Shown: in pieces, positions 1 to 9,172 of the stretch
Layout: each line of letters opens with the position of its first letter
Position numbering within the stretch: position 1 is the stretch's first letter
NCBI GenBank assembly: GCA_030407005.1
Contig: JAUDYN010000010.1
Coordinates: forward strand, 1,612,001 to 1,676,000
Direction: 5' to 3'
DNA: 64,000 nucleotides
Source: Desarmillaria ectypa
Lineage: Eukaryota > Basidiomycota > Agaricomycetes > Agaricales > Physalacriaceae
The notes under the pieces: generated by a model
Told to the model about the DNA's origin: nothing
The model's input: the letters and a program-made list of their open reading frames with translations, nothing else
Database searches by the model: none
Position numbers and translations under genes: made by a program

Positions 1-1301
1 ACACTAAACCTCTTACTGCTCTACACTTAATCACCAATATTGAATTTGGGCGGTTTCGAGTATGATGGAAGCACTCTGCAGACTTCAATAATCAAGTGCA
101 ATTGTCTTAAAGACGTTTTATTTGTTACTAGTGAGTTTATACAAAGTACTACTTGTACTAGTGGGGTGGGTAAGACACAATTGGATAAGAGTGACTTGGT
201 TTGAGCTACTGCGCTCGTTCTGACTGAAACTGCTTCAGACTGGTGGCACTCTTGGCCCTATACTGCTTCCTACAAGTAATAAACACTTGACCAGTCACAC
301 TCTTGGCTGACTAGTGGTGCTCTTGGCCTAAGAATAAACTATAACTCTGAGAACTTTGCTTGAACTAACTTCAAAACACTCCGGACCTTTGCAGGACACA
401 ACAGTGACTCTAATGGACTTCAATTCAATGCAATTCTATTGGTGACTTAGCGACTATTAATCATTTCATCAAGGTTAATCACAAAAGCCTTTAATTGGGG
501 ACACCAGTTACTACCAGTGAGGGCTCAACTGCAGGGAAGGCTTGCCTGCTTTGCATGAGCACCCATCCCACTACTTATATACTACTGAGGCAGAACTATA
601 AATATCATCTGGGTATAGGGTATATTGGTAAGGATTTCTTGGCTAGTCACGAATAATGGTGAATAATCACACAATAGTCAGTCTAGTCTGTTTTCTTTTC
701 AAATATTTGGTCTAGAGACTCCACAGTTGGTCTTTCCGCACCCTTGGCACAACTACATGCTCTAGTAATGCAGTTATATGGATATCTGGATATTGGTGCC
801 CGTAACAGCTATCCGATCATGATCAAGGATGCAGTCTGGCTCCACTAGCATCGATCATAAGAGATCTATATTGAAATAGTCAGATCTGGGCTCAAGGTTA
901 ATCCATTCCTAATTTATTTCTAAGTCCTGTTTCAAGATTGCCATGTGACTAGTTATCCTGACTTAGGCATTTATGCCCAGTCTGGGCTGCTAGTGACAGA
1001 ACTTGACGAGATCTGTGTACTCTGCTCCTGGTTTTGGTGTGCTAGTAGCATCCTTTGTTTGCTAGTGGCTGTATTTCACTTAGTCCTGCTAGCATTCAAG
1101 TTACTAGTCTGGCCAGCTGGTAGATTTAACCCACTAATGGTGTTGCATCTAAGTCCTGGCTCTACCAGTTGCTTACTGCTTTTAACTATCAGCTCGAAGT
1201 CTCAGCTATAGTCTTCTATGTATCACTAGTATAGGATAGATATGCAATAGTATTGTTACAAAATCGCAAAATCTAGGTGTGAATGCATAGATGGCATATC
1301 A
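1..1301 (-). repeat. F1 LTR, copy 1 (3' LTR of the minus-strand F1 element, cut by window start)
   Basis: This stretch is the reverse complement of 7714-9172 and of 22269-23558, with scattered substitutions. On the minus strand it starts at 1301 with TGATATGCC and is preceded by a purine run, CGGAGGAGA, which is a polypurine tract. That makes it the 3' LTR of the element whose pol lies at 1689-6556. Its far end, about 60 bases, lies outside the window. It carries one copy of a roughly 100-base internal unit that is doubled in copy 2. The 88-residue open frame at 945-1211 recurs in all three LTR copies but resembles no protein and is probably incidental. Confidence 0.85.
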
Positions 1302-1688
1302 TCTCCTCCGCACTGAAATAGTGACTGTCCCCAGTTACCTAAGTCCCTTTTGTACTTAGCAGTGCGTCCCACTAGTGGACCCTTACTACCTCCTTTTGAG
1401 GTCACAGTTCTCGATCACATTCTCATCACCAAGTCCAGCTGACACTTAGCCATCAGAGATCATCAAATTCACTTGATGATTTTCAGGTTCACATGCAACA
1501 GTGCCGATCTTTTTTGATAGGACTCTATTCTTCTCATTCTATTCTCAATACTGGTTGGTATTCTGCTAATACAATCATAGTTTTAGACTCGCCACTGGTC
1601 GTGCTGACCATTACTAGTCACTGCCTATACAGTTTTTCCATTACTAGTCTGTTATTACTGCGAATATCAACTGCCTAGATAGTCTTAT
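1302..1688 (-). other. F1 pol-to-LTR spacer
   Basis: This is about 390 bases of non-coding DNA between the end of integrase and the 3' LTR, ending with the purine-rich tract that primes plus-strand synthesis. The small open frame at 1493-1678 on the plus strand has no recognisable features. Confidence 0.5.
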
Positions 1689-3128
1689 CTAGCTTATGCT
1701 GTCATTACCCAGCAATATCAATTGTGTTTGACTGTTGTTGACTGCTGTTTTCGAGCTTCTAAGTCGACTAGTGATGGGGACTTCATCCTCTTCACTACTA
1801 TCGCTATCATTCTCACCAGGCTGAGGATATCCCTCTGCTTCTGAACCTGAATCTTCACTGTCAGATCCTCTAGTGTCGCTCTGTTGCAGTCTAATCTGGT
1901 CTACATCATACAGTTTCTTGCCTAATGGCTGATAGTGGTATTCAGTTGGGACAGATTCATCCCTATCCACCAACTCTTTAAGAGTTTGAGGACTTACATC
2001 AATTAAATCATGAATTTTCTTTGGTAAGCTGATACTATGCCTCGCATGGTATGGGATTACTCTAAACTGAGCAACTGTGCCACCCACCAGTGATCCATCC
2101 AATTCTGCTAAGACATAGGAACCACCTTTGGTCCTTCTTATGATGACTAGTGGCCCCAAGTACCTTGGCTCCATCTTGCTATCTAGACTATCTTCAATGC
2201 ATGTGTTTCGCATAAGCACTAGTCGACCTGGTTTGAAGTCATAGTCCATAATAGTGGCCTTATGCTCACGTTCATAGCATAGTGCTGTATCAAGCTTATT
2301 CTTACTGACTCTCTGTCTCATGGCCATTACATGTTGAGCATGCTTGGCTAGCGCTTTCGCACAGAGACCAATTAGGTCTGCAGTGCTCAAAATTCCACTT
2401 GGGGGTTTTACTAGCCAGGTAGCTTCAACTATGTCAAGTGGTACTATTGGATGTGCCCCTAGTGCCATAAAATATGGTGAGCAACCCATCCCACATTTAA
2501 TAGTGATGCGGTCAGCCCACAATACATGCGGTAGGAAGTAAAACCACTTCCTTGCATTGCCACTAGTTGCCTTAAAGAGTGATTGACAAATATCCCAATG
2601 GCCTCTTTCTATCTTTCCATTCACTTGCGAATTATAAGGAGAGATCTTTATTCCAGTAATGCTGTACTTGTCTGCTAGCCATTGTATAACAGCAACCCAT
2701 GGTCCGCCATTATCAGTTACTATTTCATAGGGACAGCCCCACCTGCATATCACATCCTCAAAGAACCAAATCACAATAGCTTTAGCATTCTCATGTTGTA
2801 AAGCCCTTGCCTCTGGCTATGACAATAGTGAGTCATGTGCATGAACTATATATTTGCACTTATTTGATGCTGGAGACATAACCATTGTGTCGCAGTGTAC
2901 TTTTTGGAATAGTGACAGTGTCTCAGTGATAGAAGGTGGGATACGGAGCATAGTCTTCTGTCTGACTTGGCATAAATGACAAGATTTGACATACCAACTG
3001 ACATCTCGTTCCAACTCTGGCCACCAAAACTGCTGCTCCAATAGTGACTTAGTTGCATAAAAACCTCGATGTCCTAATGAGTCATGTGCTGATCTCATCA
3101 TATACATTCGATGGCTTTTATTGACCAC
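1689..3128 (-). pseudogene. F1 integrase
   Basis: Two segments are joined through a TAG at 2817. The first has an HHCC-type zinc finger (HDSLGHRGF ... CHLCQV), as in integrase N-terminal domains. The second has the catalytic core features IVTDNGGPW (Asp) and NGKIERGHW (Glu); a first Asp lies in the preceding segment (CDTMVM). A C-terminal GPLVIIRRTKGGSYVLAEL segment resembles the SH3-like integrase tail. No chromodomain is recognisable, so F1 differs in class from F2. The TAG codon is where SGWPEA would have Trp. Confidence 0.85.
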
Positions 3129-3164
3129 TAGTTGATGGTTCCCTTCAATACTATGCCTGTACAG

Positions 3165-5474
3165 TCATCCCCCTTTGTCTAGGAAGAAGTTACAACAGTA
3201 CTGCTTAAAATTCAAGTACTGCTTGTCATTAAGTCTCTCTGGATGGTACCTGAGGTTTCTCAACCAGGTTCTGACATGCGGTAAGCATTCATCTTGTGCC
3301 AGTCCACTATTAGTCTGTTGCCTCTCTGGATAGTCCTCCCTTTTGTTAGGGTCAAACTTATGTTCAAGACCTGGAATTAGTGGAGTAGCCTTCAAGAACT
3401 GGCCTAGAGTTTCATCGGTTTTCACTTGTGCAAAGTACAGATTTCTTAATCCTAGCTCATGTGAGCATGCATCATCCAATTCTACAGTAAAATCGTCAAT
3501 ACTAGTGGCTAGCATATACATATAGCCACCTCAACTATCAATTTCATTCTTAAATTCTTCAAGTTCCTTTGGCCATATACTAGTCCCTTCTGCCACTTCG
3601 AATTTCAAAGGGCCATGGTCTTCAAGCTCATAGTCCTCCAAGTCAGGATGAATTTCATCTTCAGGTTGGGAGTCACGCCTTGATAATCCATCTGCAGGGA
3701 AAGTATTACCTTTCACATGCCAAAGGGTGAAATGAAACATCAATATGTCCTCTATCCAATGGTTGATAGTGGCATTTGGTCCCATTCCAGGGTTGCTTAG
3801 CATACTCTTAATATATTGTGCATCAGTTTCAACTACTAAGTTGCGAATCCCAATCAGCCAATATTGACAAGCCTTTAATGCTCGCAATAATCCATACAGT
3901 TCGCGTTTGGGCTGTGAAAACTGTGCTTCTCTTTCATTCATTGTGATCGAACTAAAGCGAACATAGTAGCGCTTGGTAGGATCTTTTTCATCAACTTGAT
4001 AGATGTAGAACCCAACAGCCTTGTATGAGGTATCAACACATAGGCCTACTTCTGCTTCACTAGTGAGGTCAATTGGTTGAATAGCTGGACTATTCACAAC
4101 CGCCTTTTTTAGCTTATCCATGGCTAGTTGCTGTTCATCCTCCCATTCAAAGAGTACATTGAGCCGAGTCAACTTGACTAGTGGCTCTGCTATCTTCGAA
4201 TAGTCTTTTATAAACTTTCGACAGACTCCACAAGTGCCTAAGAAGGCTTGTACATCAGTGAGATGCTTGCAAGGGCCCCAACGACTAATGACTCCAGCCC
4301 TATCAGGTTCAATTTTTCTACCTTCATACATACACAAATGACCAACCACCATCATTTCTTCAACACACAAGAACATTTTAGGTCCAGAAAAAGTTGCTCC
4401 ACAATATTTCATCTGTTGGACCACTCGATTCATGTTCTGCATATGTTCCCATACAAAACGACGAATCCCTGGGTTCTCTGGAATAGTCTCAAAATTCCCC
4501 TCCCCTGTTTCATAGCGAGTCTTTGGTCCTCGTATGGGTACATCATCAATATAGGGACGAGTGACATGTGGGATTTCTTCTCTCAGGATATGTGTCACAT
4601 CTTCATGGAATATTGGGACAGAATTCGTCCAACCCATCGGTAACTTTACTAATCGCATAGAACCAAATGGTGTCTGGAAGATAGTGTAGTCCCAAGACCC
4701 AACCGCTATGTCATGCTCGTCATATCCAACATACAAGTCCAAACATCCTCCACAGGCTCATCCAGCAAAGTGCTCTGAGAGTTCATCTGTGGCTGGTGGA
4801 ATTCCTGAATGCGCAATAGTTACTGCATTGAGGGGCTCCAAACTATGTACTAGTCGAAGGCTTTTACCATCTTTCTTAATAACACAGAACCACCTTGATC
4901 TATATGAAGAATTAGATGGTTCATATACACCAGCTTCAATCTTGGATTTAATAATCCTACAGACTTCTTCATAGATTCCAGGTGGGATGGGAATGTTCTT
5001 CAATACCCATGGAGTGTGTGGTACTACAGGAATATCTATTGGCAGGAAGAAATCTTCTCGGAAATGCCCCCGTTCAGTATCATCCCAAGCGAATGCCTGT
5101 TCTTGGATAGTCATGAAATGGTGCATTAGTTTGCGCTCTTCTGGCCATAGAAATCCTTCTGGGTGATTCTCGTCAATCTTAGCTTTTCTTTCTGGGGTAT
5201 AGCGTGCTGTAGGTACATATTCTGGTGGACTAGTACTCAATAGTGGGATGTCTTTGAGGGGATTACCCTTAATGTCTCTCACTATTCGGAATTTGTCTGG
5301 CAGGTCACCTAGCAGTGGCTTTACCTTCAATGCTACAGGTTTATATTTCTTACTAGCGAGCACTGCGACTGGTTTAAAGTCTGGGCTCTTCATGCATGCA
5401 CCAAGGTGTTCAAAACCAGGGACTAGTGTCGTCTTTTTCTTCTTAGACTTACTAGTCTTTGACCTTGCATGCAA
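3165..5474 (-). pseudogene. F1 reverse transcriptase and RNase H
   Basis: Three in-frame segments (5474-4758, 4742-3531, 3521-3165) are separated only by TGA codons. The first carries the RT fingers (RSRWFCVIKKDGKSLRLVHS). The second carries a palm with the catalytic YIDD (PYIDDVPIRG). A connection region follows, then an RNase H-like part with an aspartate-bearing VDTSYKAVGFYI. The length of about 770 residues suits RT plus RNase H of a Gypsy element. The catalytic Asp pair is intact, unlike in two of the F2 copies below. The segment is inactive only because of the stop codons. Confidence 0.85.
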
Positions 5475-5983
5475 GTTGTCAACTAGTATATTATAAATTG
5501 GGATTTCATTATCTTCTCATAATTGAGAGCCATTGCTAATGTGCTCATACACATGATATTGTGCTTTGTAGCCATCAAGGACTACCTTTCCTTGGAAGTA
5601 GGAGTTTAATAGTCCCTTGGCTTGTTCATCTTCACATAATTTTTCTTCACAACTCATCAAAGCCATAAGAAAGTTGTCATGTAGTTCTTTTTCTGAGAAA
5701 CTAGTGCCTTCTTTCGGTTTCATATATGCTTCGATTTCCAAGTTACCATCACTAGTCTGTACGATTTGCAGGGCTAACTCTCCTTGACCATTCATCAATT
5801 CATTGAGTTCAATTGAAAACCCTCTTCAGCTGCCTTTGGTGCCATTTTGGCTAATCTAGGAGGAGCACCTCTCAAGAAGGTTGGAATGGTGCATCTCCTA
5901 CTAGTGTTTGGATCAGGGATGGTAATAATCTGACCACCATCTGCTTGATTCCTAATAACACTTTCTGTGAGAACATCAAACAG

Positions 5984-6556
5984 TCAGCCTAGTAGCACTT
6001 TATATGCTGGACTAGTGATGATATGTACTTGCAAGTACACAGTTATATCATTAAATAGGAATGGGACATTCCTTGCTAGTCCTAGGGTTTTCTCAAGCTG
6101 ACCATTCACACTCTGCATATGAATAGTTATGTCAGGATCCCATGCTATTCCTAGCCTGGTCGCAATGGTACTAGCCATCAATACTATCTGTGAGCCACCA
6201 TCAACTACACTTTCTTCTTCGCCTGCACTATTAATTAAAGGATAGACAGCTCGCAGACTAGCTGAGTCCTTGGCAACTATTACCTGCTTAGGCTTTTCTC
6301 CTGGTGCTAGTGAATCGAGATACTGTAGATATGGGTCGGTCATAATCAAGGACCCAGCGGGAATTAAACCCATACTGAATTGCACTGCCATGAACATTGC
6401 AGATGGCAAATTGGAAATGTTGATTGCATCTGCATTCAAGGACAGGGCCTCATTAGCTGCATTTTCTTCATCAATAGACTTGTCAAATGGTAATGGGTCA
6501 GACTTGGGTTCAGTCTCCCCCACACCATACATCTGTTCTGTTACTGGCTGAGCCAA
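5984..6556 (-). pseudogene. F1 retropepsin-like aspartic protease segment
   Basis: This segment of the pol frame contains VDGGSQIVLM (near residue 115) and ends with YKVLLG just before a stop. That matches the retropepsin layout: a D-(S/T/G)-G active site, then a hydrophobic segment ending ILLGR. Here the active-site triad reads DGG. The terminating TGA at 5984 sits exactly where LLGR normally has Arg. A further linker region, 5517-5798, continues the polyprotein after a one-base frame change near 5810. The protease would release Gag and Pol proteins inside the particle. This copy is dead because of the stop. Confidence 0.7.
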
Positions 6557-6559
6557 AAT

Positions 6560-7713
6560 TCATTTCTTAGCCATTAATTTGGCAATTTCTTTTCTTAGAG
6601 GCTCAGACAGGTCCATGAGCTCTTCTGCATTCAAGACTATAGGTGTTTTTAATACTTTAGATGCAACATCCTGCACTCTACCCTCCTTATGGATGGGTGC
6701 CATATGTTTATATGCTGGTGTATTGGATTCCTCGAATCTCACTTGGTTTTTCTTTTTGTTTGTGCTATCTGATGGGAGGGGTGCAAAACTTACACTCAGA
6801 ACTTTTCTAAATGGCAGTTCTCAATGTGGTGCCTCATCCTCATCACTGCTAGCATCTTCTACTATTACCAGTTTCTTACTAGTGGGTTTAATAGTAGGTA
6901 TTTCCACTACAACCATCTTACTAGTGGGTACTTGTGGTGTGGGTTCTTCTTTCTCATATTCATCAGATTTATCAGACACTGGTTCAACCACTTTCTTTGC
7001 ATATTTCTTCGGTTCAGTTCCCTTGGGTCTGTTTTTAAAATGGTCCTCCAGCTGTTTATGGGGAATAGTCATAGGGATTGATGTATTCTTCCCCGTAGCC
7101 TTCATCAGACTCTTTTGAAACCCTGTTGGGAAGACTCACTACTGCTAGCACACGTGGCAACATACTGACTATCAAAATTTTGGTCACTAGCTGCAGTCTG
7201 ACTACTGGCCTGGTTGAATAGTGACTTCATTTGATTCAAGAAAACATTAGGATCAAATGATTGATTCAATGTTTGACTACTCGTAGATGGAACAGGTATT
7301 TGTAACAACTGAGGCTGAACAGTAGATTGAACAGGCATTGAAACATGAGTGCTAGTCTGCCAATACTGCAGGTCTTGATGAAGTCTATCAATCACTTCAT
7401 CTCTAGCATCTCATGGCCTATTGGCATACAAAGAAGTGTTATCAGGTAGGCTGACATTAAATATTCCAGCTGGCCCACTGACATCCTCCCAGAACATCTG
7501 TTCTTGCTTCTTATTCAACATTGCTAGCATTCAATCCATTGGACAGAGGTGCACTGGTTCATGTGGGATTGGATTACCATTGGCCATCATGAACTTGTGG
7601 TCAACAAACTTCAACAATCCTTCTGCTAAGTGCTTCTGGACATTCTGGCAATCTCTTACATAGTGCCCAGGTTTCCAGTCATACCAGCAGTTGTCAGAAG
7701 GGCCTGCTCCCGG
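6560..7713 (-). pseudogene. F1 gag C-terminal part with zinc-knuckle-like motif
   Basis: The reading starts at the cut edge with a knuckle-like motif, CWYDWKPGHYVRDC, around 7660-7695. It resembles CX2CX4HX4C, but the second Cys is replaced by Asp. A Gln/Ser/Pro-rich stretch follows (7105-7395), then Lys/Glu-rich segments (6821-7105 and 6560-6742). A frame change falls near 7100. A second copy of the same gag segment, on the plus strand, lies at 35575-36082. Structural Gag normally packages element RNA in the cytoplasm; this copy cannot be functional because its N-terminus is gone. Confidence 0.65.
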
Positions 7714-9172
7714 TGATATGCCATCTACGCATTCACACCTAGATTTTGTGATTTTGTAACAATACTATTGCACATCTATCCTATACTAGTGATACATAGA
7801 GAACTATAGCTGAGGCTTCAAGCTGATAGTTAAAAGCAGTAAGCAACTGGTAGAGCCAGGACTTAGATGCAACACCATTAGTGGGTTAAATCTACCAGCT
7901 GGCCAGACTAGTAACTTGAATGCTAGCAGGACTAAGTGAAATACAGCCACTAGCAAATGAAGGATGCTACTAGCACACCAAAACCAGGAGCAGAGTACAC
8001 AGATCTCGTCAAGTTCTGTCACTAGCAGCCCAGACTGGGCATAAATGCCTAAGTCAGGATAACTAGTCACATGGCAATCTTGAAACAGGACTTAGAAATA
8101 AATTAGGAATGGATTAACCTTGAGCCCAGATCTGACTATTTCAATATAGATCTCTTATGATCGATGCTAGTGGAGCCAGACTGCACCCTTGATCATGATC
8201 GGATAGCTGTTACAGGCACCAATATCCGGATATCCATATAACTGCATTACTAGGGCATGTAGTTGTGCCAAGGGTGCGGAAAGACCAACTGTGGAGTCTC
8301 TAGACCAAATATTTGAAAAGAAAACAGACTAGACTGACTATTGTGTGATTATTCACCATTATTCGTGACTAGCCAAGAAATCCTTACCAATATACCCTAT
8401 ACCCAGATGATATTTATAGTTCTGCCTCAGTAGTATATAAGTAGTGGGATGGGCGCTTGTGCAAAGCAGGCAAGCTATCCCCACAGTTGAGCCCTCACTG
8501 GTAGTAACTGGTGTCCCCAATTAAAGGCTTTTGTGCTTAACCTTGATGAAATGATTAATAGTCGCTAAGTCACCAATAGAATTGCATTGAATTGAAGTCC
8601 ATTAGAGTCACTGTTGTGTCCTGCAAAGGTCCGGAGTGTTTTGAAGTTAGTTCAAGCAAAGTTCTCAGAGTTATAGTTTATTCTTAGGCCAAGAGTGCCA
8701 CTAGTTAGCCAAGAGTGTGGCTAGTCAAGTGTTTATCACTTGTAGGAAGCAGTATAGGGCCAAGAGTGCCATCAGTTTATTCTTAGGCCAAGAGCGCCAC
8801 TAGTCAGCCAAGAGTGTGACTGGTCAAATGTTTATTACTTGTAGGAAGCAGTATAGGGCCAAGAGTGCCACCAGTCTGAAGCAGTTTCAGTCAGAACGAG
8901 CGCAGTAGCTCAAACCAAGTCACTCTTATCCAATTGTGTCTTACCCACCCCACTAGTACAAGTAGTACTTTGTATAAACTCACTAGTAACAAATAAAACG
9001 TCTTTAAGACAATTGTACTTGATTATTGAAGTCTGCAGAGTGCTTCCATCATACTCGAAACCACCTGAATTCAATATTGGTGATTAAGTGTAGAGCAGTA
9101 AGAGGTTTAGTGTGATTGGTGTTCATTGCCATTTCCTAATTCTTTTGTCACTCACCGTTACCAAGCACATCA
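7714..9172 (+). repeat. F1 LTR, copy 2 (plus orientation)
   Basis: It starts with TGATATGCC and ends with CACATCA, giving TGAT...ATCA termini. The same end point is shared with copy 3, beyond which the flanks differ, and this defines the LTR boundary. It faces copy 1 (inverted), so 1-9172 is not a simple LTR-internal-LTR unit. The left flank is F1 gag and the right flank is F2 gag. No target-site duplication is visible. A TATA element, TATATAA at 8434-8440, lies in the middle of the LTR, as expected for the U3 promoter. Confidence 0.8.
8677..8874 (+). repeat. Tandem duplication of a ~100-base unit inside F1 LTR copy 2
   Basis: Two consecutive units (8677-8776 and 8777-8874) both begin TTTATTCTTAGGCCAAGAG and end AAGAGTGCCAYCAG. 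Copy 1 of the LTR has a single unit (around 230-345) and copy 3 retains only part of one (around 23231-23260). Each unit contains several CCAAGAGYGCC or CCAAGAGTGTG sub-repeats. Confidence 0.85.

Larger units (their letters stand above)
1302..7713 (-). mobile_element. F1 Ty3/Gypsy internal region (gag C-terminus and pol), inactivated
   Basis: On the minus strand the order is gag C-terminus, protease, reverse transcriptase, RNase H, integrase, which is the Ty3/Gypsy order. The 5' end is missing: gag is cut at 7713 by an LTR in the opposite orientation, so no 5' LTR or N-terminal gag is present. The frame is broken by TGA stops at 6821, 6560, 5984, 5517, 4758, 3531 and 3165, one TAG at 2817, and frame changes near 7100 and 5810. 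Family motifs place an Arg at several of the TGA positions (for example LLG-stop-LFD, where LLGR is usual). I infer CGA to TGA transitions. The element is otherwise well preserved and therefore fairly young. Confidence 0.85.

Noticed and set aside
945..1211. 88-residue hydrophobic open frame, repeated at 7804-8070 and 22359-22625
   Set aside because: It lies wholly inside the F1 LTR and its persistence is explained by LTR copies. There is no recognisable protein.
7804..8070. Possible gene for a small membrane protein
   Set aside because: Same LTR frame as at 945-1211, on the antisense strand of the LTR.
8677..8874. CRISPR-like regularly spaced repeat
   Set aside because: Fungal nuclear DNA. 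The repeat is a simple two-copy tandem duplication with no unique spacers.
1..9172. DNA transposon with long terminal inverted repeats
   Set aside because: The inverted 1.3-1.46 kb ends suggest it, but the interior is gag-pol with a polypurine tract next to copy 1, so the repeats are LTRs in opposite orientation.
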